Shown: in pieces, positions 20,690 through 33,230 of the stretch
Layout of the letters: each line of letters opens with the position of its first letter
How positions within the stretch are numbered: position 1 is the stretch's first letter
DNA from: Saturnia japonica
Lineage: Eukaryota > Arthropoda > Insecta > Lepidoptera > Saturniidae
DNA length: 64,000 bases
Assembly (NCBI GenBank): GCA_033032175.1
Contig: CM065331.1
Location: 9,176,370 to 9,240,369 of the forward strand
Direction: 5' to 3'
Made by a program: the position numbers and the translations under genes
The notes under the pieces: model-generated
Databases searched by the model: none
Seen by the model: the letters and a program-made list of their open reading frames with translations, nothing else
What the model was told of the DNA's origin: nothing

Positions 20690-21732
20690 TTAATACAAAG
20701 TATGGGCTCCTCTGCTATTCAGAACTTGTCGGCAACGATTATTCATTGAATTAATGAGACTGTTTATGTCATCTTGCGGTATTCCATTCGGTAATGGAAT
20801 TGTAGCAAATCCTTCAGCTGTTGGGTTGTTGTCGCTCCGTCCAAGTCTTTCAAAACACGTCTCTGGAGCATGTCCCATGCGTGCTCGATGGGGTTGAGAT
20901 CTGGCGATTGTGCAGGCCAGGGCAATACCCGGATGTTCTCCGTTGCAAAGTATTCACTGGTTCGCCGAGCTGTATGTGAACGCGCATTGTCATGCATTAA
21001 CCTAAAATCGGAACCAAAGGTTTGTGCAAATGGGTAGACATAAGGTCTGAGAATATCCTCAATGTAATTTTCAGCATTCATGTTTCCATTTACAAAAACG
21101 AGCTCAGTTCGCCTGTTCTTCATAATACCCGCCCATAACATAACTGTTGAGCCGCTGTATGGATGAACTTCCTGAACGCACCTGAGCCTTTCAGTATTTC
21201 CGGGCCGACGATACACTCGCACCCTTCTTGTATCAGGCTTAAACCCGAATCGCGACTCATCGGAAAACATAATTTTATCCCATTGTTCCTGGGTCCATGT
21301 TATGCGTTCTCTACACCATTCATATCGTCGAGCGCGATTCCGGTGACGTATCGGTGGGCACCTGATTGGGCGTCGAGCTCGTAGGCCGTACTCATGCAGT
21401 CGATTTCGCACAGTTTGAGGACTTATCAACACCACTTGAAATTTGTAGCCTCAAACTTATCCCTCGAGCGGTTAACATCGGCTGGTGTCTTGCAGTCAGT
21501 TGTATGTACCGGTCTTGCCGAGTGGTTGACTCCTTTTACGGCCTAGATGCTGTTCAGTGGGTTCTCCTGTATTATTGTAGCGCTGCCAAAGACGACAAAT
21601 AACACTTCTATGAATGCCAAAATGTCGAGGTACCTGAGATTGATTACTTCCCGCTTGCAACATCCCTACAGCTCTTTGCATTTCATCTGCCATCAAATGA
21701 CGTCGCTTCATGACGTAAAGAATATCTAACAA
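20690..21732 (-). pseudogene. Tc1-like transposase (DD34E), frameshifted
   Basis: Minus strand. The N-terminal helix-turn-helix part (about 21729-21540: MADEMQRAVGMLQAGSNQSQ, VICRLWQRYNNTGE) is followed, after at least two frameshifts, by a long frame from 21435 starting SPQTVRNRLHEYGLRARRP. The catalytic triad is visible: MFSDESRFGF, MHDNARSHTA and SPDLNPIEHAWD, with 34 residues between the second Asp and the Glu, as in Tc1. Length and domain order match Tc1 transposases (~340 residues). It normally cuts and pastes the element at TA sites. Frameshifts inactivate this copy although the catalytic part is intact. A candidate left end (CACTCATCAAAAAAGTCTAA at about 20480) has no clear partner on the right. 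Confidence 0.9.
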
Positions 21733-22266
21733 TTCAATTTTGTCGCTAACTTTATTTAAATGGTTGGTAAAATTATAAAATCAAGACTAAACGTAGCAAT
21801 TAAAACGCACTTAAATTCAAACAAATTCGCAGTCATTTGAATTTTATGAAAAAACAAAACATAATCAATTTTTTTTTTACAACCAGCCAGTATGTCATCA
21901 ATAACAAAAAAGTTTACTTACCTACGCACTTTGTTTGAGTAAATATTTAGAAATTAATTAATATAAATGGAAAAATTTGTAATATCACGCATGTTTCTTA
22001 GACGTTTTTGATGTGTGTATATTTATTACCTTTTTATTTATTATTTCACTAATAAATTCATTTACAACTTTTTGTTAAACGCATCCTATTAAACCTCTGG
22101 GGTCTGTCTTAGCATGCCATGGCCTGAAGTTTTATTCAACACATTGCTGTTTGTATTATACATATGTATAGTATTAAATCTAACGTTCAGTAATAAGTTT
22201 ATTATAATTTAATATACTTATACAATTGAGTTGATTTAGTAATCTTTAAGTTTGTATTTAATGTTT
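21733..22266. other. Unassigned AT-rich stretch right of the Tc1-like relic
   Basis: Presumably contains the lost right end of the element. No convincing inverted repeat or gene seen. Confidence 0.3.
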
Positions 22267-22458
22267 TTACGTATTTATTGAATCTCTAACGTCCAGTGGT
22301 ATTTTATTTATAGTGTTAGATATTATACGCCTGCCATAGAAGTTATTTTTACGTGGTATTTTTGATGATTTTGTTAATGCCTGTCGTGTATTAACTTGAT
22401 ATTTAACTGGTAATAATATTATGAGATTGATATACCCAATAACCGTATAACCGATCAC
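22267..22458 (-). pseudogene. LINE ORF2 C-terminal fragment
   Basis: A short frame reads KSSKIPRKNNFYGRRIISNT, then INKIPLDVRDSINT, resembling the 'GRR..NxIPxxIR' tail of insect LINE ORF2 proteins. No other domain is present. Confidence 0.4.
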
Positions 22459-22864
22459 CGTATGAATTCATCGCTCCAAGCGTTTTTTTATTGAGAAAGT
22501 TTTTATGCTATCCCTGAACGAGATAGGCCATTCTGTGGTCGAGTTATAACTACCAGAAAGGACATAGCAACATCTGCGTGGTTAACTAGTATTATAAAAT
22601 TGTTGTACTATATTAATACTATGAAGAAGGATGAATGAGGACAATGAATGAATAAACAGGAACATTTTCTTTTGCTCGCCTATCCAGTTATTCTGTTATC
22701 CGAACACTTGGAAAATTAACGGTAATTTGTCTTACTTTAAGTACACACCAAGAAAAGTAGGGACACGCGAGAGTTGAAGGCCCTTCGGTGGCTATTAGAT
22801 AGGAATGTATACGTAAAATTCACTTTTAGTTGGCCTTATATATACAAGAATTGCTCACTTAATA

Positions 22865-23213
22865 TAATAAGATACGTGACAAGAAAACTTTGTACCCCTT
22901 TTTAAGCGTATTGCGTGCATGGAAGACTGAGATTTGACATGGTTCAAGTTTATATGGGGAAGTAATGCAGAAAGCTAAAATTTATCCTTATCTGTTACTA
23001 ATATATTAAATAAAATAAATTAATACTGTGTTAATACTAGCCCTACCAGTGCCATTTTGCCCCCAAAATATTGACATTGTCACTCAATGAAAAGTGACAG
23101 CAAGTGATATAATATTCATTGGTTAGGTTCATACTGCAAATGTCAAACAGAAATAGTTTATGATAAAAAAGTCGCTGTTCGAATTTCGATAATTGGGAGA
23201 CCGCTAGTAATTA
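22865..23213 (+). repeat. Dispersed repeat family gamma, copy 1
   Basis: About 350 bp. Landmarks in order: AAGCTTTTGTAC-like start, CATGGAAGACTG, ATTAATACTGTG, CCAAAATATTGACATTGTCA, CTCAATGAAAAGTGAC, AAAAGTCGCTG.TCGAATTTCG, ending near CGCTAGTAAT. Further copies at 37489 (minus), 53890 (plus) and 55415 (minus, partial). Non-coding. Confidence 0.75.
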
Positions 23214-23225
23214 TATATAAAGAAA

Positions 23226-23486
23226 AACAGGTCATGGTGAATCAATGCGGGCGCTTAAATGGCTTGCGCTGAGTAAACCGTAAGAGACATATCAAATTAA
23301 TGTGATACATAATTGTAGATATTAAAAAGACTTACATAAAAGTTGCGAGAGCGTTTGTTTATCTTCTAAGGATCACCCACGATAAGCATTTTTCCGGGAG
23401 CGGGCATACCACGATTCGTGCGTGTGCTCGATCGACGGCATTTTGTAGTACACGCGAGCGGAGCCGAGGGAATAGCTAGTATTATA
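23226..23486 (+). repeat. Family alpha, 3' half, plus copy
   Basis: From GGTCATGGTGAATCAATG to GGGAATAGCTAGTA; directly follows the gamma copy. Confidence 0.7.
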
Positions 23487-24372
23487 TAATTTTTTTATCT
23501 GATATGCGTGCCATGCCGCTGTGGAAAAATTCAAAACCTCTGTTATAAGACTAATGCGACCCTGTTTTTCGAAATTTTCCGCTGTAGGCCTAGCTAGCCT
23601 GTTTATGAATCAGACACTATGTAAGTATTGGCTAAATGTCTCGACTCATTTCTCTTTTTACCACAAGATGAAAATCTGTTGCCAAGCACCAGTACGAGAG
23701 TTCCGGCAGCTGCAGTTGACCGTACATTAAAATTGTTGCCAACTGGATCGTGACCACCATACACAAGGTGTAACTAATAAATATGGCAGTGGCGATAAGC
23801 GTTTCGCGTTCTAGAATCGCCCGGTGTATATCCAGTAAACAAGCATGTGGAAAGGTGAGTGTAACCGACTAGTTCGCGACCATCATGCACATGGTAACAA
23901 ACTTGTCAGCACGACAAAGCGACAGCCTGATGGTAGGCACAGTGCCAATAACATTGACGACTACCGTGGAATCTACAATCCATTGTCAGGAGTCGCTATG
24001 ACGCCGGCCAGCTCAAATATCTCTTCACATTATGTTTGAAGAACTCCATGTTGTAGGAATTAAAGTATGAGACAGTTTCACATTACAGGAAAGATAAGAT
24101 GTGGCAAAATTTCTTTGTTGTTTGTCAGTGTTTACTTTTAGTTTTATCACATTTCGGGATCAGCCAGTCGGGATCAGAGGAAGGAATGCGAGCAGGCAGG
24201 AATGAACTTTGTCGCGCTACTACAAAAAATTGTAAAAATAAAAAAAAAACTTGCGAGGGTTGACGCTCGACTACAGCGACTACGTCTTACAAACATAAAA
24301 TAAATACCAGATAAGTAATAAGTATTAGATAAGTATATCGGAAAACAACAAAGTCACCGTGAGTTTATAAAG
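23487..24372. other. Patchwork of short SINE-like pieces
   Basis: A partial SINE (23655-23740: AAAATCTGTTGCCAAGCACC, GTTCCGGCAGCTGCA) is followed by sequence sharing 'GCGACCATCATGCACAT' with 33150. No gene. Confidence 0.4.
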
Positions 24373-24745
24373 GAGACGGGTACTCGTTCAAATAGATATG
24401 GGCCTGGGTAAAAAAATATGAAAACGGTGTAAATTAATAGCTAATGCATTATCAAACAGTCACTGAAAAAAAGCGGATTTTTTTGCAATATAAAAGCAGA
24501 GATTTATATTTCGTAAAAGCGAAGTCATGTAATAAAATTCAATTAAACTATTTTTGAAGTAGAATTAATATTAAAAAAAGCTTATTTTTATTATTTTTTT
24601 AAAGTTATTAGTTTATTTATTTTGTTAATTGTGAATTATAATGATATTGTACGATTTGAAAAACAAAAATGTATTCGATTTTATAAACCACATTTCAACT
24701 AATTACACTCTTGGCTCAGAAATAGCCGTCTCTTTTCGTACATAC
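24373..24745 (+). repeat. Direct repeat, copy 1 (partner 26694-27070)
   Basis: Shares AGCTAATGCATTATCAAACA, TTTCGTAAAAGCGAAGTCAT and ATTCGATTTTATAAA in the same order with the partner about 2.3 kb downstream. AT-rich, non-coding. Confidence 0.75.
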
Positions 24746-26479
24746 TCGTCTGAATATTAGAAAACCTACCTATTACCTATCTATTTATGAATCTAAATCT
24801 ATGAATGCATTTTTTTTAATCTTTAAAATAGATATACCTATAGGTTCTTTAGAACATACATCTCTATCTCTAATAGTGTCTGAGTTCATTTCATTTCCCA
24901 TGAAAGATATCTTTACCAAAGAGAATAGAATAGAATATTCATTTAATACTTTAATTATGTACAACAGTAATAGTATAACGAGTGGACATTAATAATGATA
25001 TTTTATAAGTAGATACGGTGTTGACGCTCTTTACCCATCGTGAATGGTGGGCAATTGCTCTTAGTTCACTTTCGACCTGAGACCGGCGCGGCGTAAGCGA
25101 GAACAAACTTTTATCCTTTTTTGACAACAGAGTTTCCGCCTTACGCTGTGATTTCCTATCTCTTTTGTTTCATCATGCTGATAACAAAATTTGTAACGTT
25201 TTCAAATTGCGTTTTGTAAGAGTATAACGCATCTATTTATAAAACGTCATTGGACATTAACATTTTTACTTTATTATGAATATTACCAATGGCCTATAAA
25301 ATAATCCAAGATAGCATATAATTATCTTGAATTGATAAGTACATAAAAATGTTGTTTACAATTTTAATTACGCCGTGAAATAATATATATAAAAAAACAA
25401 AGAGTTTTGTTTAACCAAAAAACAAAAAGGAAACCATTTCGACCGTTTTTTTAATTTTTCGTCTGTCTGTTAATTTTTACGTCAATCACGCAGTAACTAC
25501 TGAACCGAATTTAATGAAATTTGATATGATTATAGTTTAAAGTCTGGAGGTACATTTAAGTTGCATTTATAAACCGTATGTACATTTTATGGTCTATAAA
25601 TTGCGTTTAGGTTGTTTATATACATATAAAAAACGATTGTGTGCATGTATGATACTGCAATACATTTTAAATATGTAGTAAAATGATAAGAAATTAATCC
25701 AAATTATTTTATCTTCACGTACTTTGCCACTGTAATTATAAACGAAAACGTACCTGTATATTTTTCAGAAGTTATCATAGATGGCGCTTTACAGGATTGG
25801 TTTATTTGTTTTAAATCTTCTGAAATATCACAACAAAGAACGTTGATATTAATAAAACTATATAATCCGGGAGTATACAACTTTTGGAAAATCGTTTTAA
25901 ACACTTTATATGTAGAAAATAATACATATGAATAGTTTATTTTTCATTATTACACCCTAAAAAGTGTTTTAAAAATATATTTTAATTTCAACAAAAAATA
26001 CACAACAAAAATGTGGCATTATGGTCTCGTGACGTCATCATTCATTTTATATGTCATTAATGTCATTAAATATGATAAAAGTAACAAATTTGACAAATTA
26101 CGCAAGAGTTCATACGACTTCGTTGATATGACATGAATGAAGACGTCACTTTTTCTAATCGGTGTTTCAAATCAGGTGACTTACAAAAAAAACCATTTTT
26201 GCAAAGTAAAAATTAAATAGATAAACAATTACTTTTTCCAGGTTTGTATTATTTTAGACTTTTTATCTATATACCAATATTATTCAATAATTAATTTTAA
26301 TTTTTAAACCTGCAGTCACTCGCGGATTATGAAATAATTTTTGTTGGGTTTATCCCGCATTAGAAATAAAATTATCAGGAAATAGGCATGATTTTTATTA
26401 TCACGACATTTATTTATCTGATTTATCGATGTCATTAACCACTTGACAAGGCGATTTACACGAGTCAATTTTTAACAAA
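24746..26479. other. Unassigned AT-rich stretch
   Basis: No coding region with recognisable motifs. A LINE-tail-like phrase (AACTACTGAACCGAATTTAA, about 25495) is the only repeat signature seen. Confidence 0.4.
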
Positions 26480-26690
26480 AAAGTAAACAAACTTCCATGA
26501 TTTTGAAGAATTCCCTGGTGTACCTTCGAATTTGCATGTCCAATGCCAGTGAAATTAAAAGGGGACCACTCTATCTAACAAAAAAAGAATCATCTAAAGT
26601 TTCATAAACAAAGAAGTTATGGATAAGCAACCATTAAAAAAAATTACATTCCAATTGAGTAACCTCCCATCTTTTGTTGAAATAGGTTGA
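26480..26690 (+). repeat. Repeat segment shared with 33600-33820
   Basis: Common phrases: CTTCGAATTTG.A.GTCCAAT, CCAGTGAAATTAAAA.GGGAC and TCTTTTGTTG near the end. Diverged, non-coding. Confidence 0.55.
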
Positions 26691-26693
26691 AAA

Positions 26694-27070
26694 AGAGACA
26701 GATACTCTTTCATACAGACATGGGGCTGGGTAAAAAAGAGATGTAAAAATATGAAAATGGTGTAAATGAATAGCTAATGCATTATCAAACAGTCACTGAA
26801 AAAAAGCAGAATTTTTTAAATCTGAAAGCATTGATTTAGGACATTTCGTAAAAGCGAAGTCATGTAATAAAATTGAATTAAACTATTTTGAAGTAGGATT
26901 AATATTAAAAAAAGGGTTATGTTTATTATCTTTTAAAGTTATTAGTTTACTTATATTGTTGATTGAGAATTTTAATGATATTGTACTATTTTAAAAATAA
27001 AAAAGTATTCGATTTTATAAAACATATTTCAACTAATTACATTCTGGCCCAGAAATACCCGTCTCTAAAG
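26694..27070 (+). repeat. Direct repeat, copy 2 (partner 24373-24745)
   Basis: See partner. Carries small indels; the ATG-containing frame starting here (26963) is a by-product of the repeat. Confidence 0.75.
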
Positions 27071-27550
27071 TATGCGGTATTATGCGAAAGTACACAAGGA
27101 ATTACAAACCATCAATATAGAGCTCAAGATATGATTGTTTTTTTTTTTGTTTGGTCGCGCAAATTTTTTAACTGCCAGTTACATTTCACAAATACTTTTT
27201 GTGTTGATAAATATAGCTTTTATAATAATATGGAAGGTTATACGCTATAAAAAATTATTTCGCTATTTAAAAATGAACGTAAAGTTATGACAAGCTGGAA
27301 GTACTGAAAGTGGGAACGGGCTAGTGGAACACCGCTAGTAATTAATAAGGTCAAAGCAAAAAGGTTTGCAAGGATACCAAGACGTTTTTCAGTCTCTCTC
27401 TCTCTCTCTGTCTACCCCACCAGAGACGTGGTTTAATGAAGACAAATTAAATTCTATAGGTAAAAATAAATCTTTAAAAATAAATAAAATTGAAGTGTCT
27501 ATTTGTAAAGTCAAAATGACAGTTTTTTACTAAATGCATTTTTTTTCCTA

Positions 27551-28768
27551 AGGTATGTTCGCCCAATAAGGACCACTTCCTAATAAAACCCACCAATTCA
27601 AAAACCCCGTTCTTGATACTTAATCGAAATCAAATCTCTTTTCTTTTTGCATTAAATGAATGTGAAGGAATAAATAACACTGAGGAGTGGACTGTGAAGG
27701 TATGTTCTTGAAATTACTGTTTTCTTTCTCAATTCTGGTATATTTTCTCCGGGATGGCCAAATGCCTAACAAGGTGCATCCCCTTGTTTCCAAATAGGGA
27801 CCGGACCTTTTTTGGTATATGGAATTGTAAAAGGCTTGTTTACTTTTTTCTATGAACTAAACCTCAACTAATTTACTTACTAATATACTACTAATAGTAC
27901 TACTATCATACTTTTTCAGGAAAGCAAGAAATATGGAACCATCACAGAAAAAAAAAGCGAGGTGCAGGATGGTTTCAAAGCGATTTGGTGACTGCTTTAG
28001 AAAAAGTAAAATTAGCCAGTTGTCGGAAAGTGCAGTTGCTTTGGCATATAACCTACAAAAGCGAACTATTAAGAATCATATACACTCTGGAAGTACAGTG
28101 AAGAGAATGAGAAGGAAGGCAATTTTTACGGAAGCTCAAGAAAAAGATTTGGCGGTAACGATAAAAAAGTTCTGAAATATAGGAATTCCTTTAACCCAAA
28201 ACAAATTCTTTTGTTTTGCTATGAACAAAAAGGTTTTATAAATTCATTATAATTAATGCTATCATTTGATAGTCCAAATAAGGCTGTAAATTTTTTTTTT
28301 TTTATGCTTACAATTATTTCAGTTATTAATTAACAATATAAAACCAAACTGTGTTTTATTAAAATACATAAATCAAACGTATTATTCTGGACTAAAAATC
28401 ATATAACCTTTTTAAGGACAATCAGTTATTTTTTTGATAAAATTTATAGATTATTCTTTCGAAAGCGATAACATATTTGTAATCATTTACTATAAAATTG
28501 AAATTCAATACTAAAATAATGTAGTTTCAGAAATACCTAAGGAATAGAAATGAGCCTTAATTAGAACACCTATTCTTAATAAAGTCCATTGACAAGATTT
28601 TTAAAATCATATTTTTTATTAAATTACTTTTAATACCTGATTTTTGTTGTACGTTTTTACTTCAGATATAAACAATTTATATTTTTGATGTTCTTTAATT
28701 TTAATTACTTCATAAATAAGATTTATAAGGATTTGCAAAAACGTGGTCTTTATTAGGTGAACATACCT
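27551..28768 (+). mobile_element. Pogo-like DNA element with inverted repeats and TA duplication
   Basis: Left end AGGTATGTTCGCCCAATAAG (27551) is mirrored by the right end, whose reverse complement reads AGGTATGTTCACCTAATAAA (28768 inward). Both ends are flanked by TA (27549-27550 and 28769-28770). The similarity continues for about 28 bp. At 1,218 bp it is too short for a full transposase gene. Confidence 0.85.
27933..28250 (+). pseudogene. N-terminal DNA-binding part of a pogo/CENP-B-type transposase
   Basis: ATG at 27933 follows a possible splice acceptor (TTTTTCAG at about 27913). The 80-residue product is basic (QKKKARCRM...KRFGDCFRKSK), has a psq-like helix-turn-helix region (SAVALAYNLQKRTIKNHIHSG) and then RRKAIFTEAQEKDLAVTIKK, which resembles the start of the second, CENP-B-type DNA-binding domain (FTEEQE...L). 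A stop at 28173-28175 interrupts it, and the next codons in frame (NIGIPLTQNKFF) look like its continuation. No DDE domain follows inside the inverted repeats. It would be the end-binding part of the transposase; here it is a remnant of a non-autonomous element. The family call is moderate. Confidence 0.55.
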
Positions 28769-28770
28769 TA

Positions 28771-29789
28771 AACTGTAAGCCAAAGGGGCTTAGGAGCTTC
28801 AGAAGGCTAAAAACACTCAGCCGCGAAAGCAAGGCAATAAAGCTTAGGTTTTTTCTATGAAAAGAAAATTCGATCTAACTATATGTATATATACCCATAC
28901 ATGTTCCTTTCCTCTGGGCGGAGGGAAGAAAATTTTGGTTTAATCTAGCTAGCCAAAAAAAAAGGGCCCTTACAGAACCTATTGTATTGGAGTGGTTTGC
29001 ACGTATGTGGTGGTGCAATGTAGTGATCATTCACATTTGTTAGTATCTAGTGAATGCAGTGTCACTGTATTGCGTGAGCGGCTGCTAGACTCGAGGGCTC
29101 CACACCGAGGAAACGGACTTAGGCTTCAGTTGCCGCAGGAGAGGGAATTTTTGGCGGGTATGCGGGAGCGAAGTTCACCACTCGCCCCGTGCGGAGGGAG
29201 CGGTGGTTTCGCGGGAGTGGGAGTGAGCACATTTGACAGAGAGGAACGGATGGGTATTAAGTGTTAGCTTCGACGTGCTTATCCTCGAGGTCGGTGATTA
29301 ATTCTACGGCCTAAGAAGTACCTTCGAAATGATTGGACGTGCTATCGAAATATCTTATCGCTAGATAAGTATGTCATGTGTGTTTCGAAAGGAGGGCTAT
29401 CTATCCTTCAAGCCTTTTTTTGATCTGACTACACTGTTATCCATAATAGCCTGAAGCCTTAGACGGCTTGGTGCTTCAAGTCTGTTGTTGCCTGCGAATA
29501 TAGTGTGGGCGGAAACAACGCACATCTGCTGCTAATCAATAGTTTTTTAAATTATATTTTGGCAAACAAGCATGATTGCTTGTAACACAAGAAACATCAC
29601 ATGCGCTTTGCCGGCCCTATAAAAACCTATTCAACCCCTTTTCAAGAACCCCGTACTGTAGTCCCCTGGGACAACTTCAGCAGGGTGCTTATTCCTCATC
29701 CGGAGCGTTCGTGGATGGAAACCGGTTTGTCCGCGAACATTTAGGTTCCATGGTTTAAGAACCACCAACATAATTCTCCTTCACAAAAA
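28771..29789. other. Unassigned, GC-rich centre
   Basis: Contains a frame at 28992-29267 without recognisable motifs and without an intron/exon context. A GCTTCAG/AAGCCTTAGACGG-type phrase recurs near 28790, 29450 and (reversed) 47545, hinting at another dispersed repeat. Confidence 0.35.
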
Positions 29790-30000
29790 AGTTGGCCGTC
29801 TCTGGACGGCCGGGAAACAAGAAACACTCACTGTGAAGACGTTTATTTTATTACTAAATGTATGGTAGTCGCGATCCCTACCAACCGCTTTTAATCTATC
29901 CATGTTTTGACATGAAACTGTGAAATGATCCAGTCTGCCTATTAAAAAAAAAACGAACTCGGTTCCACACCGCCAAAGTTGAAACCAAAGCGTCGCCACG
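29790..30000 (-). repeat. Inverted repeat partner of 33020-33230
   Basis: Shares, on the opposite strand, GGCGGTGTGGA.C, TTTTTTTAATAG, AACATGGATAGATTAAAAGC and GGGATCGCGAC with 33040-33160. A perfect 7-bp hairpin (GGCCGTC-tctg-GACGGCC) lies at about 29792-29809. Confidence 0.6.
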
Positions 30001-30539
30001 CAAACAACCGGTTTTAACCTCTACACGTTAACTCATACTAAATCACTGGCGAGTATTAGTATAAAGATGGTAAACAAAGGAAATGAAAATAATGTGTTTT
30101 GTAATATGTAAAAGGTACATAACGAGTTTTATTGAGAAATCAGATTTTATGGGTTTTTCTTTATAAACAGCCAGTCATGCAACTGCAGGCCACTAACTTA
30201 CCGTAACTAGGACTTTAGTGATGGGATGTTAATACATGTGAGTTTATCGATTATCGAGTTTTTGCAAACGTTTGAGGTTTTGGCATTGTTTCTTTCCATT
30301 TAAGGAAAAGTGGGATTTTCTTCGAAGACAATTTTAAATATATATAATTATGTAATGTATATTAATCTACCATGCCTATATGGATAAGTCAACTTAAGAG
30401 AGGTTGGATAATTTAAAAAAAAAACTTTTCGGTCTAAGCAATACTTGCCAAGTTAGAAATCCCGTATGAAAGAAAGTAAAAAATTGTTTTGTAAATGAAT
30501 TGAGGAAACGTACATTCATACAGCTATAATTAAACGTAC

Positions 30540-30800
30540 TACTATGGATCTTGGCACCCGTTAGATTTCAGCTCTTTTATGACAGCAGCTACTCCCTGAA
30601 CGTCATTTCTACCGAAATACTTCCACCCTACAGAAGCTCGAAGCCATATAGCTTTATGTTGTGCTTGGGGTGGGGGTTTCAAGGTCGGCAGCGCGCTATT
30701 GATATCTATAGTATTACAGGTGTCCATAGGCTACGGTAGTCACTTATCATCAGGTGGGCCGTATGCTTGTTTGCCACTTTAGTTGTATAAAATAAATGTT
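30540..30800 (+). repeat. Family beta, copy 3 (best preserved 3' end)
   Basis: Ends CACTTATCATCAGGTGGGCC, GTATGCTTGTTTGCC. Confidence 0.7.
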
Positions 30801-31232
30801 TTTCTTGGGATAAAACTCAATACAGCAGTTTCTCCAATATCTCCACTCTACAAACAAACAAACGTGCGAACAAAATGTATTTCTTGATGGCAGAAAATTT
30901 TCAGATTATACTATTGACACTAGATAATGTTTGCTGATGTTTGTTTACGTAGCATTTTCATTATCTGTTATGTTTTCTTGGAACCATAATTTTCCTTATT
31001 TTATATTTATTGTATTTAATATTTACTATAAATAACTTTTGTTATTAACTTCGTGTATGTTCTTAAATTGAAAAATGAAACATCCCGTAGACTATGTTAA
31101 GTTGTACTTAGCTCTCAAGTACATGTGCCGGAAAAAACATATAGATTATTGGTGACGTATTTCTAACATGTTTAATAGCTAGTTATCTAGACAAGCCCTC
31201 AACAGCAGTAAACCAATTCGGAAAATACGCTT

Positions 31233-31472
31233 TTGGGGCGTTTAAATGGCTTACGCTGAGTAAACCATAAAAGATATATCAAATTAATGTACTACGTAAT
31301 TGTAAATATTAAATAGATGTATAAAAAAGTCAACGATAGTATATGTTTATCTTCTAAGAATCACCCATAATAAGCATTTATTACGGGGGTAGCACGAATC
31401 GCTCGTGTGCCCGATTTGACGGCGCGGCGTTATGTAGTCCACGCGAGCGCAGCCACGGGCACAGTTAGTACA
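31233..31472 (+). repeat. Family alpha, 3' half
   Basis: GGGGCGTTTAAATGGCTTAC to GCGAGCGCAGCCACGGGCAC, AGTTAGTA. Confidence 0.7.
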
Positions 31473-31481
31473 CTATATGAC

Positions 31482-31560
31482 CAGTTTTGAGGCGTAGTGG
31501 TAGTTAGCCTTACTATTGAGTAAAAGAGGTCGGGGGTTCGAACCCTGCACATGACTGACT
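31482..31560 (+). repeat. tRNA-derived SINE head
   Basis: A-box-like GCGTAGTGGTAGTTAGCC and B-box GGGTTCGAACCCTGC at tRNA-like spacing, followed by ACATGACTGAC. Lies directly after the alpha copy. Confidence 0.5.
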
Positions 31561-31617
31561 TTTGTGTGATAACTATAAATGTCTGAGTACTTAATATTAT
31601 ATATATTTTATAGTATA

Positions 31618-32960
31618 CTAGCTGACCCGCGCAACTTCGTCTGTATCTTCGCCTGCTGGGATAGAGAGAGAGGGTCGTAGGCACAGTATAATTAGGGTCC
31701 GCCCGCCTCACACATTCTTCTGCATTATAAAAATGCGCTCGCACCTCGCGATACTTGAACATTATTTTGCTACCGAGTTATTTTAAAACTGTGATATCTC
31801 CTAAGATATTGTCATTTAGTTTTATTGACACCGAGAGATGGCGGTAGTCCGCACGATTCGCGTTTGAATTGAAAATATCCACGGTACTTACCTACTGTGT
31901 GCGAGAAAAAAAAAAACTTAATGTTATCGTAGTTTAATCGTGTTCTTTGATCATAAACTGTGAAATTTAATTGGAAATTGCGGGCGACACGGAGTAAGTG
32001 ATAGTATAACAAATAACTTACATTATAAATGAATTATATCTTTGGGATTATTTAAGGACGTAAATTTTTTTGCGGTTTACGGAAACTCCCATCACCCTTG
32101 GGGATAAAGGCTTCCGTGATCACTTTACGGAATAACTTCACCCACTCTATCGGCATTGAGCTCACCTTCACTACTTATATCTGGAACTGCCTTACTAAGA
32201 ACAAGCACCAGGTCCTATTCATAGATACCCTTGGGGCGATCATCATTAGTGATTGTGATTGCATTATAGATTATACTTTTAAACGATACAATAAGGCTAA
32301 TTATTATAGTCGTATGTCGAAACTCTAGTGATCTCGGTAATGTTGTTTATTATGAAAAGGTATGTTTAAAACATGTCTGTGGATCTCATTTTCCCTCCAC
32401 ACACGAACCCGAATCATTACAATATTCATTTAAATCAATTACTATAAAAGGCAATCTCCTTAAAAATTATATATTTGTGATGAATAACTTATTTATTTCG
32501 ATAAGAATTAATACCATGTATATAAAAACACCTTCGCAAATAATTCATTACTTTAGAACAAATTTTATTACCATAAAAAAGGTTATATTGAGTAAACCTT
32601 AAAAGATAACCATATGCTATCGGGGATAAAAAAATCCATCATACATGATTTTTACGTATCTTTAACCATTCACGCAGCGAACGCAATGGAAACTCTCAAA
32701 GGAAATAAAATTTGCCCGTTTTTCCAACATTTTTCATTGATGCTCCGCTCCTATTCGTCATATCGTGATGTTATATAGCCTGTAGCCTTCCTCGATAAAT
32801 GGGTTATCGAACGCTGAATTATTTTTTTCCGATTCGAACAAGTAGTTCCTGAGATTAGCGTGTTCAACCAAACAAACTCTTTAGCTTTAGAATATTTGTA
32901 TATATTAGCGGTTTTGGTACTATATTATGAGCTTCGCTTAGTTTGTTGGTATTAAATGGT
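31618..32960 (-). repeat. Dispersed repeat family eta, minus copy with an internal insertion
   Basis: On the minus strand the order of landmarks equals 47606-48277: CTTTTTTGTTTG-like start, CTAATCTCAGGAACTACT, GCTATATAACATC, ATTGCG..CGCTGCGTGAATGG and the end GTTGCGCGGGTCAGCTAG. Here the two parts are separated by about 650 bp (31760-32410) not present in the other copy. Confidence 0.6.
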
Positions 32961-33019
32961 ACGGTGTAAAACTGTGTCCACATATTTATTAATGAGAAAT
33001 ATATAAATGCTGTTGGTCA

Positions 33020-33230
33020 GGTCGGTTGTAAGCCCCAACGTTGGCGGTGTGGAGCTGAATTCGTTTTTTTAATAGACAGAATGTATCATTTCAAAGTTTC
33101 TTGTTAAAACATGGATAGATTAAAAGCGGTCGTTAGGGATCGCGACCATCATGCACATAACAGTAAAGTAAACATCTTTACAGTGACTTTCTTTTAGTTT
33201 GTTGTGTTTTGGGATCACCTGGTTAATTTT
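33020..33230 (+). repeat. Inverted repeat partner of 29790-30000
   Basis: See partner; separated by about 3 kb. Confidence 0.6.

Noticed and set aside
24801..24992. Small ORF in an AT-rich region (also 27-kb, 34-kb and 39-kb short frames)
   Set aside because: Low-complexity residue composition, no motif and no splice context; expected by chance in AT-rich DNA.
28992..29267. 91-codon plus-strand frame in a GC-rich patch
   Set aside because: No recognisable domain, no splice or start context, and phrases from dispersed repeats nearby.
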